Below are positions 24,309 through 33,344 of a stretch of 64,000 bases of DNA, piece by piece (the first letter of the stretch is position 1; each line of letters opens with the position of its first letter). The notes below the pieces were generated by a model. It searched no databases. It was not told the origin of the DNA and saw only the letters and a program-made list of their open reading frames with translations. The position numbers and the translations under genes were made by a program. Location: positions 1 to 64,000 of the forward strand of contig CAZZNQ010000003.1 of the NCBI GenBank assembly GCA_964655775.1. Direction: 5' to 3'. The stretch is from CAZZNQ01 sp964655775. GTDB lineage: Bacteria; Planctomycetota; Brocadiia; SM23-32.

Positions 24309-25448
24309 CTACTTCAGGTGCTCGTCGAAACAGCGGAAGATCGCTTCGTTGTTGAAGACGTGTCCTTCCGGGTGCACGTTCAGCTCGAACCGGTCGTCGA
24401 TGCCGAGCTTCTCGTAGAAGGCTCGGACGATCGGCGCGCCCCGGCGAGCGCCTTCCAGCGGCACTACGCTGTCCTGCTCGCCGCTCTGGATCATCAGTGG
24501 GCGCGGGCAGATCAGGCACGCCAGCATCACGCGCGAGGGCCGTCCGCCCACGGTCACGGTCGAGGGGTCCTCGGGGATGTTCTGTTCTTCCCGGGCGCCG
24601 AAGCCGCCCGAGCAGACCGCAACCTTGATCTTCGGCTCCAGCGGCGTCGTCATGAGGGTGTAGCCGCCGCCCATCGACAGGCCGGTCATGCCGACGCGAT
24701 CTCCGTCGGCTTCCTTCCTCGCCTCACATACGGCTTTGGTGCTCTCGATGATGCCGTAGACTTGCAGCATGTCGCTGCTGGTGCCTTTTTCGCGGGCGAG
24801 TTCGCGCAGCGCGCGGAAGTCCATGCCCTCGGGGAACTGATCCGGCGGCTCCGCGTAGGAGACCGACATCAGCACGCCCGGCGCGTAGACGATGTAGCCG
24901 CGCTTGCACGCTTCGGGGCCGAATGACTTGTAGTTGACCCGCGTGTCCAGGTCGCAGATCGCCTCGGGGCAGCCGCTGCCGCCGTGCACGGCGACGATCA
25001 CGGGCGCCTTGCCCTTCAGGTTCCGCGGCACCATGTAGATGCCGTAGGTCTCGAAGCCGCCGAATACCGGCGTCCAGACGCGATAGATGTCGGCCACCTG
25101 GTCGCTGGCCACTTTCTCGAACCGCGGTTCGGGGTCCTCGACGGCGCCTGGCGGCGGGAATCCGGCCACGACTTTCAGGTAGGCGCGCACCGGCTCCAGC
25201 GATTGCTGGAAGCGCGCGATGCTGGAGAAGTCAAGCTTGAACTCCTTCTCGACCGGCTCTTCACTCGGGGTCGGAAAGTTGTCCAGGTACTCCTTCATTT
25301 GCATGTGCTGACGCTCGCGGATGGGGTACGACTCGGCGAATGGTTCCCGGTACTGCTCGGGCAGGTCCTCGTCCGCCATGGTCGCGCACGAGACCATCCA
25401 CACCAGTCCGAACGACAGTGCCATAAGCAGCAACGTCTGTGCTCCCAT
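24309..25448 (-). CDS. Secreted alpha/beta hydrolase, acetyl-esterase-like
   Basis: A 379-residue exported esterase, likely acting on acylated polysaccharide or other esters outside the cytoplasm. It has a signal peptide (LLLMALSFGLVWMVSCATMA) and an AXE1/dienelactone-hydrolase-like core: oxyanion loop VAVHGGSGC, nucleophile elbow GLSMGGGY, Asp in SGEQDSVVP, and His in HPEGHVF. The ATG at 25448 follows GGAGGG at ten bases. The much longer open frame upstream overlaps the next gene and is rejected. No direct partner is visible beside it. Confidence 0.8.
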   Translation of the reverse strand: MGAQTLLLMALSFGLVWMVSCATMADEDLPEQYREPFAESYPIRERQHMQMKEYLDNFPTPSEEPVEKEFKLDFSSIARFQQSLEPVRAYLKVVAGFPPPGAVEDPEPRFEKVASDQVADIYRVWTPVFGGFETYGIYMVPRNLKGKAPVIVAVHGGSGCPEAICDLDTRVNYKSFGPEACKRGYIVYAPGVLMSVSYAEPPDQFPEGMDFRALRELAREKGTSSDMLQVYGIIESTKAVCEARKEADGDRVGMTGLSMGGGYTLMTTPLEPKIKVAVCSGGFGAREEQNIPEDPSTVTVGGRPSRVMLACLICPRPLMIQSGEQDSVVPLEGARRGAPIVRAFYEKLGIDDRFELNVHPEGHVFNNEAIFRCFDEHLK

Positions 25449-25516
25449 CCGAATCACCCTCCTGTCGGTCTTGTGTCTCACGGTCGCCCTCCTTCTGCAC
25501 AAGGAACACCGGCCGG

Positions 25517-26812
25517 TCAGTCGATTCCACGCTCGCGCATCGACTGAACGGCGTCGGCGAGTATCTCTTCCTGCCCGCCGGCCAGCGGCGCGGGCAGCCC
25601 GTACTCGAACCAGCTCTCGGCCTCGTATCCGCCTTCCTCCAGCATGGGCGTCGTCGGCAGGTAGAGGCCGGTGCCGTCGGTGTAGCCGAGGGGGAACGTA
25701 ACGCCTTCCTCGTACTGCTCCAGCATCAGCAGGCCGATCTCCGCTACCGGCTCGCCCTCCAGGGCCATCATGCGCACGCCGTCCGCCAGCTTCAGGCCGT
25801 GCAGGCCCACGGAGGCGGCCCCGGGGCGCGTTGCGCCGCGATCCAGCAGCGCAATCTGCCCCTCCGCCCATATGCGTTCCAGATCCGGCGTGTCCGGGGA
25901 TGCGGCGAGCGCGCGCAGCTCTGCCTCCGGCATGGGTTCGGCCAGCGGCCAGGCCATCTCTTCAAGTGCCGATCGCACGTCGGGCTCCCTTCGCTCCAGG
26001 TCATCGACGGCGGCCAGGACTTCGCCCGCCACCATCTCTCCCGCCGCGGCGACGTCGTCCCACGTGCCGCGCTTCCACTGCGAACCGTCGCCCGCAATCA
26101 CGGACGGCTTTGCATCGCCTCCGCAGCCCTGAAGGAAGAGGCTGACGCCCCCGTCCAGCTCCGCGTCGATGCCCTTCATCGCCGGGCCGGGATAGTCGGC
26201 GCTGATGAGGAAGCCGCCGATGGTCGAGGGGTGGCAGGAGACCGAGAACGCCAGGCAGATAGGTGCCCCGGATTCGTCCTCCAGCAGGCAGATGGGCAGG
26301 TGGTCGCAGACCGGTCCGCCGGGGTTGGGCTTCATGGCGACACGGCCGTCCGGCTCGCGCTTGCGGCGGTTCATGGGTAGATGGGATCGCGTCGCCCCAG
26401 CGCGGATGCGGGCCGGCACCGCAGCGGCCTCGGCCGCGGCGGCTGCCTCCAGCGTCGCTGCCTCCAGCTCGTTCAGGTAGAGCCGATCCGGCGGCATCTC
26501 GGAACCGTACGCCCACGAACTGACGGCCGGACCCACGTGCGTGTGCGAGCAGTTCAGCAGAATCTGCCGGGGCGCGAGGTCCAGGCGTCGGCCGATGGCG
26601 CCCTTGTAGCGGTCCGTGAGGTCGCGCGCCAGGAAGCAGAGGTCGTATCCGAGCACAAGGGCGCGTTCGCTGCCGTGCTCGACGTAAAGGGCCCGGACGT
26701 AGATGTCGTCGTGCACGCCCTCGCAGCCGTGGGCGCGGTCGCGCGTGGCGAATCCCATCATCGTCGTGCCGACGGGCGGGCTGATCTTCCTGCGTGCGGC
26801 ACCGGCCTTCAT
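25517..26812 (-). CDS. Neutral/alkaline ceramidase-like hydrolase
   Basis: A 431-residue protein with the layout of the neutral ceramidase N-terminal domain: the zinc-binding NCSHTHVGP, SCHPSTIGG, and LFLQGCGGDAKP motifs. It lacks the C-terminal Ig-like domain of classical ceramidases and has no clear signal peptide. Such truncated members are common in Planctomycetota-type genomes and their substrates are not established; an amide or ester bond is likely. Its start overlaps the upstream amidohydrolase stop by four bases, so they form a transcription unit. Confidence 0.78.
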   Translation of the reverse strand: MKAGAARRKISPPVGTTMMGFATRDRAHGCEGVHDDIYVRALYVEHGSERALVLGYDLCFLARDLTDRYKGAIGRRLDLAPRQILLNCSHTHVGPAVSSWAYGSEMPPDRLYLNELEAATLEAAAAAEAAAVPARIRAGATRSHLPMNRRKREPDGRVAMKPNPGGPVCDHLPICLLEDESGAPICLAFSVSCHPSTIGGFLISADYPGPAMKGIDAELDGGVSLFLQGCGGDAKPSVIAGDGSQWKRGTWDDVAAAGEMVAGEVLAAVDDLERREPDVRSALEEMAWPLAEPMPEAELRALAASPDTPDLERIWAEGQIALLDRGATRPGAASVGLHGLKLADGVRMMALEGEPVAEIGLLMLEQYEEGVTFPLGYTDGTGLYLPTTPMLEEGGYEAESWFEYGLPAPLAGGQEEILADAVQSMRERGID

Positions 26813-27597
26813 CGGGCGGCCCCCTCGTCCAGATTCAGTATCCTGCGCGCGTTGTCCACGAGTATCGCCTTCTTGTCCGCCTCGGAGATATCAGCGAACA
26901 CCACCTTGCCGATCTGCTGCCCGAGCGGCATCCACGGCATGTCCGAGCCGAAGACGACCCTCTCTGCCGACAGGCGCCGCACGAAGTACTCGACCAGGCC
27001 GTACTTGCATCCGGAGAACGCCAGTTCCAGGTAGACGTGCGGGTGGCGCTCGGCGCAGTCGGCGTACTCCTCCGCCCGGGTGCAGCCGGAGTGGGCCAGC
27101 AGCACCGGCATGCCGCGGTACTCCTCGAACACCTTGTCCAGGTCCTTCAGCCCGCCCCAGGTGTGCAGCAGCATCGGCACGCCGTGCTCGTCCGCGTAGC
27201 GCCACACCGGCGTATACTTTTCGGAGGTGTAAGGGATGCCGTTGGCGCTGTGCAACTTGATGCCCACCATCCCTGCGTCCAGGCAGCGCTTGACCTCGTC
27301 AATGCCCAGGCGCGCGTTCACGGGGAACACGCAGGCATAGCCCATCACGCGATCCGGGTACGCGGCCATCGCCTCCAGGACCCGGTTGTTGCCTTCCACA
27401 ACGTCGGCCGTCATCGATGCCTCGTGGGCGCAGACCATTCTCGACACACCGACTCGGTCCATCTGGCGCACCATTGAGTCGGCGTCCGAGCCGGCGATCC
27501 CGAACGCGAACCAGGAGCCCAGGTGCGTGTGTATGTCTATCACGCCCTCCAGCGCCAGCGGTTTCCTATCGTGCATGCACTCGCAGATGCTACTCAA
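26809..27597 (-). CDS. Amidohydrolase-2 family metal hydrolase
   Basis: A 262-residue TIM-barrel enzyme with metal-site features of the amidohydrolase superfamily: DIHTHLG (H-x-H near residue 22), HTWGG, LAHSGCTR, and the aspartate of GSDMPWMP. Family members hydrolyse or decarboxylate cyclic or aromatic acids; the substrate here is unknown. It overlaps the ceramidase-like gene (four bases) and the second amidohydrolase-fold gene (eight bases), so all three are probably translated together. Confidence 0.82.
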   Translation of the reverse strand: MSSICECMHDRKPLALEGVIDIHTHLGSWFAFGIAGSDADSMVRQMDRVGVSRMVCAHEASMTADVVEGNNRVLEAMAAYPDRVMGYACVFPVNARLGIDEVKRCLDAGMVGIKLHSANGIPYTSEKYTPVWRYADEHGVPMLLHTWGGLKDLDKVFEEYRGMPVLLAHSGCTRAEEYADCAERHPHVYLELAFSGCKYGLVEYFVRRLSAERVVFGSDMPWMPLGQQIGKVVFADISEADKKAILVDNARRILNLDEGAAR

Positions 27598-28333
27598 CGT
27601 TCACCTCGCTGATCAGGCGGTCCATGTTGCCGAAAGCGATGCTCTGGGCTTCGTCCGGCGCGATGTCGGAATACGCAAGGTATCCCACCGCCGAGCCCGG
27701 TTCGGAGACGGGGTAGTTCGAGGCAAACACCACGCGCCCCGATCCCAGCGTGCGGCAGATCATCTCGATCCCTTCGTTGGGCACGAAGGGCGCATGGATC
27801 ATCAGGTGCACGTTCGGCGCCGTGCGCAGCATGGGCAGCAGGTTGCGCGATCGGTACGATGGAGCGCAGAGCATCGGCAGCGCGGGGTATTGCGCGGCCA
27901 GCGGCGCTATCTCCATGATGGCGCCCTCGCCGGCCGGTATAACCACCGGCAGCCGCCGGGCCTCGGCCACCGTCAGGAGCGGGTCCAGCACGCGCTCGTC
28001 CAGGGCGATGCCGCAGCTCTTCGCGTGCAGGCCGACGGCGCGCGCGCCGCGGGCGACGAGGTCGGTGACGTAATCCTCCTCGTCACCCACCTCGCCCCAG
28101 GAGTTGGGTATCACGGAGGGGCAGGGGATGAGTCGACCGTCCCGCGATGCGGCCTCGAATGCCAGTCCGTTGCCGTAGTCGATGTCGAACCGGAAGGACG
28201 CGAACGCCGAGACCAGGGCCCTCTCGATGCGGTACTTGTCCAGCGCCCGGCGCAGGGAATCCAGATCCGAGGATTGGAACTCCTCAAGCCGGTAGTCGCG
28301 CCCGAGCTGCATGCGGGCGTCGAAGAGCTTCAT
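27590..28333 (-). CDS. Amidohydrolase-fold protein lacking the metal ligands
   Basis: A 247-residue barrel protein similar in layout to the preceding gene product, but with its metal ligands replaced. The opening H-x-H is DARMQLG, the middle His segments read VIPAGEG and MLCAPSYRS, and the last Asp segment reads ASNYPVS. It may bind a ligand or stabilise the active paralogue rather than catalyse. The ATG at 28333 is preferred over a longer start that adds 33 basic residues. The next gene upstream, 173 bases away, diverges on the plus strand. Confidence 0.7.
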   Translation of the reverse strand: MKLFDARMQLGRDYRLEEFQSSDLDSLRRALDKYRIERALVSAFASFRFDIDYGNGLAFEAASRDGRLIPCPSVIPNSWGEVGDEEDYVTDLVARGARAVGLHAKSCGIALDERVLDPLLTVAEARRLPVVIPAGEGAIMEIAPLAAQYPALPMLCAPSYRSRNLLPMLRTAPNVHLMIHAPFVPNEGIEMICRTLGSGRVVFASNYPVSEPGSAVGYLAYSDIAPDEAQSIAFGNMDRLISEVNVE

Positions 28334-28505
28334 TGGGTTCGTCCCAAGAGATGGTGCCGGAAAGCCCCGAGCATACCCCGGCGCCGGGCTTTCTGCAAGC
28401 CTCAGGGTCGCCGCATGGTTTGGTTTTGACATGCCGGAGGAGGCGTCGTATTCTGAACGTGTGGTTGTGCGTCAGCGGTTGGCAGCGTCTTCCAGGGGGC
28501 GGAGC

Positions 28506-29918
28506 GTGAAGCTGAATATTCTGCAGAAGTTCACGCTGTTGAGCGTTGCGGTTACGCTGCTGATCGTCGTCGGCCTGAGCGTCCTGGTCTCCCGTCTTCT
28601 CGCGGAGTGGCTCGTGTCACACGAAGCCCGCATAACGGCTGCTTCGGTGGAGACCATCACGAGGATCGACCTGACTCAGGGGATATTCCGTCGAGTCTCA
28701 GAGCGCGGGAGCTACGACTACTTCGAGTACATCTGGGAACACCTGCAGACTATACCCGAAGTCTTCCGCGTCAAGATGTACGATGCAGAGGGCACCATCG
28801 TGTGGTCTGACGAGGAGGAACTGATCGGCAAGAAATACGAGGAGAACGAGGAACTGAAGGAGGCCCTTGGCGGGAGGACGGTTGTCGAGTTCGGCGAGGA
28901 GAAGGAAGAGCACGAGTACGAGACCGAGTCCGTGCCCAAGGGGCAGTTGCTGGAGATCTACGTGCCGTTGATCTCCCAACGTGACGGGGCCGTATATGGG
29001 GCGCTGGAGATATACAAGCATCCCGAGGAGTTTCTACGGACCAGGCGAGAGCTCTTGCCTTTGATATGGCTGGGCAGCATCGGCGGGGGACTGGTCCTCT
29101 TTCTGTCGCTGTTCTGGCTGTTCAGGGGCGCGTTGCTGGAGCAGCAGAAACTCCAGGAAGTCGAACGTCGCTACGCGGAGATCGAGTTCGAACTGAGCGT
29201 TGCGGGCGACATTCAGCGACGCTTGCTGCCGCTGGACCTGCCGGAGATACCCGGCATCGAACTGGCCGGGTATCACTTTCCTTCGAGGGAGATAGGCGGT
29301 GATTATTTCGATGCATTCAGGTCGCCTCGCGGAGACCTCGTATTCATCGTGGCCGACAGCGAGGGCAAAGGAATACCCGGCGCGCTGGTGATGGTGGAGA
29401 CGCGCCAGATTCTGCGCATGCGCGCGGATGTGGAGGCCGGTGCAAGCGAGATAGTCTCCAGCGTCAACGACTATCTGGCCGCCGCCAAGGGCCCAAACCG
29501 TATTCTGACGATGTTTCTGGCCAAGCTGAATCTCGACACACATGACCTCGCCTTCTGCAACGCCGGCCACTGTCCCGCCTTGCTTCTGCGAGGCTCTGAG
29601 CTGCTCACCTTCGACGTGGGCGGCGTCCCGGCCGGCCTGATGGAGGGCGCCGCGTACGAACAGGGCGAGACCAGACTGCTTCCGGGCGACCTGTTGTTCC
29701 TTCACACCGACGGGGTGACGGAAGCCGCCAACTCCGACGAGGAATTATTCGGCGCTCAGCGCCTGCGAGACCTGCTGCGTGGTTTGTCCGGCAACGAGTC
29801 GGCGGAGGAAGTGGTGGAACTCGTCAACCAGGCGGTCGACGCGTTCATAGGCGATGAACCACTGCGGGACGACACCACGATGCTTTGCATGCGGGTGGAG
29901 GGCGCAGCGGAAGCATAG
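28506..29918 (+). CDS. SpoIIE/RsbU-type PP2C phosphatase with periplasmic sensor
   Basis: A 470-residue inner-membrane protein: a membrane span (about 8-31), a periplasmic sensor loop (32-183), a second span (about 184-206), a short linker with a coiled coil, and a cytoplasmic PP2C-like serine phosphatase domain (about 225-470) with EIGGDYFD, DSEGKGIPGALVM and DDTTMLCMRV. Family members dephosphorylate anti-sigma-factor antagonists in general stress signalling. No HAMP domain or partner kinase is seen nearby. The GTG at 28506 follows GGAG; a GTG at 28461 is also in frame. Confidence 0.85.
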   Translation: MKLNILQKFTLLSVAVTLLIVVGLSVLVSRLLAEWLVSHEARITAASVETITRIDLTQGIFRRVSERGSYDYFEYIWEHLQTIPEVFRVKMYDAEGTIVWSDEEELIGKKYEENEELKEALGGRTVVEFGEEKEEHEYETESVPKGQLLEIYVPLISQRDGAVYGALEIYKHPEEFLRTRRELLPLIWLGSIGGGLVLFLSLFWLFRGALLEQQKLQEVERRYAEIEFELSVAGDIQRRLLPLDLPEIPGIELAGYHFPSREIGGDYFDAFRSPRGDLVFIVADSEGKGIPGALVMVETRQILRMRADVEAGASEIVSSVNDYLAAAKGPNRILTMFLAKLNLDTHDLAFCNAGHCPALLLRGSELLTFDVGGVPAGLMEGAAYEQGETRLLPGDLLFLHTDGVTEAANSDEELFGAQRLRDLLRGLSGNESAEEVVELVNQAVDAFIGDEPLRDDTTMLCMRVEGAAEA

Positions 29919-29950
29919 CCGCCGGTCCGGCACGGGCGGATGCTGGGCGC

Positions 29951-29956
29951 TATAAT
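29951..29956 (+). promoter_or_regulatory. Candidate -10 box of the ABC ATPase gene
   Basis: TATAAT lies about 50 bases before the likely GTG start of the ATPase gene and 33 after the phosphatase stop. No good -35 box is present at the standard spacing. Confidence 0.4.
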
Positions 29957-30003
29957 GTCCTGCGTTCAGCCCCCACCGGATCTCAAGCGTGGCGGGAGCC
30001 CCC

Positions 30004-30813
30004 GTGACCGAGCCGAGACTGCGATTGGGCGTTGAGGACCTTCACTTCTGGCGCGCAGACGCCCGCGTGCTCAACGGTATATGCTGGCAGGTCCGAAGCG
30101 GCGAGCACTGGGCCGTGGTCGGCCCGAACGGCTCCGGCAAGACGACGCTGATGATGATTGCGACGGGCTACCTGCCCAGCAGCCGGGGGCGCACCTACCT
30201 GCTGGACGGCTACCTCAGCGAGATAGTGCTGCCGGACGTGCGCAAGAAGGTGGGCTTCTTCAGCTCCGCACTCACCGACGTGATGATGGCCCACCACGCC
30301 CATGCTTGCGGCCTGGAGGTGGTGCTTTCGGGCAGGCACGCGTCTCTGGGGCTCTACAGCAAGACCACCGATCAGGAACGCGAGGAGGCGAGGGAGACGC
30401 TCCGGTGGCTGGGGGCGGAGCACCTGGAAGACATGCGCTTCGGAGTGATGTCCACCGGCCAGCGGCAGATCTGCCTGGTCGCCCGCTGTCACATGGCCCG
30501 CAGCGAGCTGGTGATCCTGGACGAGCCGTGCGCGGGGCTGGACATCGCTGCCAGGGAGACCGTTCTGGCCGCCCTGGAGCGCACCTGCCGCAGCGACGCT
30601 GCCGTGCCACACGTCCTCATCACCCATCACCCGCAGGAGATCGTGCCCGCGATCACGCACGTGCTTTTACTGCGTGGAGGACGGGCCGTGGCACAGGGAC
30701 GGCGCGAGGAAACCCTCACCGACCGGAACCTGAGCGAAACGTTCGGCCTTCCCCTGTCCGTGCACGAGCGAGACGGTCGCATCTGGGTCGTCCCGGACTG
30801 CGGCCTGGTGTAG
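30004..30813 (+). CDS. ABC transporter ATP-binding protein
   Basis: A 269-residue ATPase with Walker A (GPNGSGKTT), a signature motif in MSTGQRQICLV (an unusual STGQ form), Walker B (ELVILDEPC) and the H-loop (LITHH). It resembles YlmA/ModF-like stand-alone ATPases. No permease or binding protein is adjacent, so the partner is unknown. The GTG at 30004 follows GGGAG at a proper distance. A GTG at 29989 would add five residues. Confidence 0.85.
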   Translation: MTEPRLRLGVEDLHFWRADARVLNGICWQVRSGEHWAVVGPNGSGKTTLMMIATGYLPSSRGRTYLLDGYLSEIVLPDVRKKVGFFSSALTDVMMAHHAHACGLEVVLSGRHASLGLYSKTTDQEREEARETLRWLGAEHLEDMRFGVMSTGQRQICLVARCHMARSELVILDEPCAGLDIAARETVLAALERTCRSDAAVPHVLITHHPQEIVPAITHVLLLRGGRAVAQGRREETLTDRNLSETFGLPLSVHERDGRIWVVPDCGLV

Positions 30814-31098
30814 CGACTCCCGCCTTCACACGTACCTCCCGCAAGATTCACACGAGAATACCGTGTTTCTCACAGTTGCCTAATCTGCGGAACGATAATG
30901 AATCACGAGGGTTGGGGCGCCGATACCGTTCCCCGACGTGGAAAGGAGGTGACGAGCACGACGGCCGTGCAACGGGGCACGGCAAAGGCCCGAGCCAGGG
31001 CGAAAGGCTCCCCAATCCGAGCAGGACCCTATTCGCAAATCGCCACAACCACTTGAGAACAGGTATTCGCAGCACATCACACAAAGGAAACGCTACCC

Positions 31099-32163
31099 AT
31101 GAAGAAAAGAGGATTCACCCTAGTTGAGCTGCTGGTGGTCATCGCCATCATCGCGATCCTGGCGGCGCTTTTGATGCCCGCTCTGGGCCGCGCTCGCGAG
31201 GCGGCGATGGGCGCCGCGTGCATGAGCAACATGCACAATATCGGCGTCACTATGGCAATCTCGACCAACGAGAACGGCGGCTTTTACCCGACCTGCTACG
31301 AGTATATAGACGGCAGCAGCAGCAGCGGCGGCTACGACCACTGGACGGCCATGATCGAGCCGGAGCTCTACACTGACCCGCCGACAGGCTACGTCGATGC
31401 GGGCGGCACGCGGCACGCGGCCCGCTATCCGTCGACGTCCGACGAGTACGTTTGCCCGTCGCATCCGCTGGGCGGTTTCGCGCCGACCAACTTCTCGACC
31501 GAGCGGATACCTGAGGCACCCGCCGGCCAGATCAGCCAGCACGACGAAGTCGCTGCGGGTTATCCGCTGGACGACAAGCAGGCTGCGCGACTGACCTACG
31601 TACCCAACGAGTTGATCCTGCCCCGTAAGAAGTACTCCACGGAGCACGACAACGATCCGACGTCCCCCGCTACCACCAGGAATCTCTGCCGTGTGAAGGC
31701 CGGCCAGATCGAGGCCCCGCAGATGACCATCCTGGTGACAGAGTTCAGCGAGAGCCCAAACGGCATCCTCGGCAGCTCCATCGGCGGCGGTTACGCCTAC
31801 AAGAGCCACCGTCCGACGAATGCGGTGAAGTTCGAGAGCAACTCGATCAGCGGGACGATCTTCGATAGCGAGGCCTACGACGAGATTCTCGCCGCCGGCG
31901 AGGATCCGGATGTCTACAAGCTGACGTATACGGAGGCCATTACCGCGATCAACGACGTGCTGCTTGATCCGAGCGTAGCCTCCAGCAGCCACCACATCGC
32001 CTACATGAATCCTGAATCGCACCGCACGGGGAGCAACTTCCTCTTCGTGGACGGTCACGTCGGCGCGCACTCCCTCGAGGATACGCTCGACGGGCGTAAC
32101 TGGATGTGGGGCCGGAAGGTCTACACGTTCGCGAACAAAAAGCCTGTCATCGACATGCCTTAA
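31099..32163 (+). CDS. Prepilin-like protein with H-X9-DG C-terminal motif
   Basis: A 354-residue secreted pseudopilin of the DUF1559-like group that is very abundant in Planctomycetota and relatives. The N-terminus is a type IV prepilin signal (KKRGFTLVELLVVIAIIAI), cut after the Gly before Phe by prepilin peptidase and then used as the membrane and assembly helix. The C-terminal segment HRTGSNFLFVDGH is the H-X9-DG motif. The extracellular domain is otherwise unrecognised and may be a pilus or secretion-system surface component. The 285 bases before it hold no gene I can support. Confidence 0.9.
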   Translation: MKKRGFTLVELLVVIAIIAILAALLMPALGRAREAAMGAACMSNMHNIGVTMAISTNENGGFYPTCYEYIDGSSSSGGYDHWTAMIEPELYTDPPTGYVDAGGTRHAARYPSTSDEYVCPSHPLGGFAPTNFSTERIPEAPAGQISQHDEVAAGYPLDDKQAARLTYVPNELILPRKKYSTEHDNDPTSPATTRNLCRVKAGQIEAPQMTILVTEFSESPNGILGSSIGGGYAYKSHRPTNAVKFESNSISGTIFDSEAYDEILAAGEDPDVYKLTYTEAITAINDVLLDPSVASSSHHIAYMNPESHRTGSNFLFVDGHVGAHSLEDTLDGRNWMWGRKVYTFANKKPVIDMP

Positions 32164-32172
32164 CCCCCCGCG

Positions 32173-32202
32173 CCGACGGGACCATCCGGTCCCGGCGGTC
32201 GG
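32173..32202 (+). terminator. Terminator-like hairpin after the prepilin gene
   Basis: Nested stem CCGAC-GGGACC / GGTCCC-GGCG-GTCGG around ATCC, starting nine bases after the stop. A second small hairpin (32221-32237, GGAAGT/ACTTCC) follows. There is no U-run. Confidence 0.5.
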
Positions 32203-32257
32203 GTTGACTTAGATCCCACTGGAAGTCCACGACTTCCATCCTCCCAGGGATAGCGAG

Positions 32258-32280
32258 GGGGCGGGCCCCCAGCCCGCCCC
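32258..32280. terminator. GC-rich hairpin between convergent genes
   Basis: Stem GGGGCGGGC (32258-32266) / GCCCGCCCC (32272-32280) with a 5-base loop, between the convergent prepilin and lipoprotein genes. It could serve both directions. Confidence 0.5.
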
Positions 32281-32293
32281 TTACGCTGTACGC

Positions 32294-33289
32294 TCAGAGC
32301 CGCCAGCCCCAGTAATCCAGGAGCTGCGGGAACCGGCCGAAATCGGACTTCTTGCGCGCCCACGGCTTGAGGCTGGTGTACAGGGTGACGCCCGTCTCCT
32401 CGGGATCACCCAGCGCCTTGTCGCGCCCCACCCACAGGTCCAGCGCCCACCAGCCCATCGTCAGCATCTCCAGCGGCTTTCTCGATCCCTTCACGTAGCC
32501 TTTGCGCCGGCCCGATTCGTAGAAGAAAGAGGTGGTAGAGCCGTTCACTTGCAGCCGCTGCAGCGCCGCCATCGGCTGGACGTCCGCCCTCATCACCTGG
32601 TACCGCCAGTCCACCTCGTCCACGTTCATCACGCGCACGTCGGTGACACGGTGAGTGGCGTCGCGCACGAAGATCACGGGCCGGTAGGCGTCGTCGAACT
32701 CCTTCGGATAGTTCAGCAAGCCTGGCAATACCTCGCCGTGCACGTCCCGGGGCGCGGGACCCCACTCCCGAGGCCAGGCGTCCCGCGGAAGATACGTCGT
32801 CGGCGTTATGGCCAGATAGCAGCCGCACGTATGCAGACTGGTCACCAGAACCGGCCGCTGCTCTTCGTCCAGCGTGACCGACACGAACAGCCCCACGTTC
32901 CTGCCCTGCGTGAGGTGAAGGGCGGGAACACGTTCGAAATGCACACGGTAGACGAGGTTCGTGTAGGTGCCGCGTTCGGTCGCGAACTCGTCGGCCCGTG
33001 CGTAGTAGGTCGCGCGGCAAGGGCCCACGCTTACCCTTACGCGGCCGCGGTGATCCTTGTGTGCCACCGGCGTGCCGATGCGGTTGTAGGCTTTGTCGGC
33101 CGTCTGAAGCACGAAGATCGGTGCGTACCGTTCGAGCAGTTCCATCTCGCCCGACGGGACCTCGGCCACGTAAGCGGTCCGCAGCGCGTCCACCCGTGGC
33201 ACCGAGGAGCAGGCCGTCGCGAAGAGCAAGACCGACAAAGGCACCAGGCGCGCAACCGTCTCCGAAAGACGCCTAACACTTCCACTCAT
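32294..33289 (-). CDS. Exported lipoprotein of unknown function
   Basis: A 331-residue protein with a signal peptide and lipobox (LLFATACSS), so it is probably anchored in the outer membrane. A conserved beta-rich domain is suggested by VRVSVGPCRATYYARAD and LVYRVHFERVPALHL. Two Cys in LHTCGCYLA may bind or pair. No family is recognised. It ends convergently with the prepilin gene and starts 55 bases after the DUF3604-type gene, so the two are likely co-transcribed. Confidence 0.7.
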   Translation of the reverse strand: MSGSVRRLSETVARLVPLSVLLFATACSSVPRVDALRTAYVAEVPSGEMELLERYAPIFVLQTADKAYNRIGTPVAHKDHRGRVRVSVGPCRATYYARADEFATERGTYTNLVYRVHFERVPALHLTQGRNVGLFVSVTLDEEQRPVLVTSLHTCGCYLAITPTTYLPRDAWPREWGPAPRDVHGEVLPGLLNYPKEFDDAYRPVIFVRDATHRVTDVRVMNVDEVDWRYQVMRADVQPMAALQRLQVNGSTTSFFYESGRRKGYVKGSRKPLEMLTMGWWALDLWVGRDKALGDPEETGVTLYTSLKPWARKKSDFGRFPQLLDYWGWRL

Positions 33290-33344
33290 GTTCGTCTTTC
33301 CCCTTTATGTGGAACGCCAACGGCAGCAAGGGCTGCCTGCGGCG

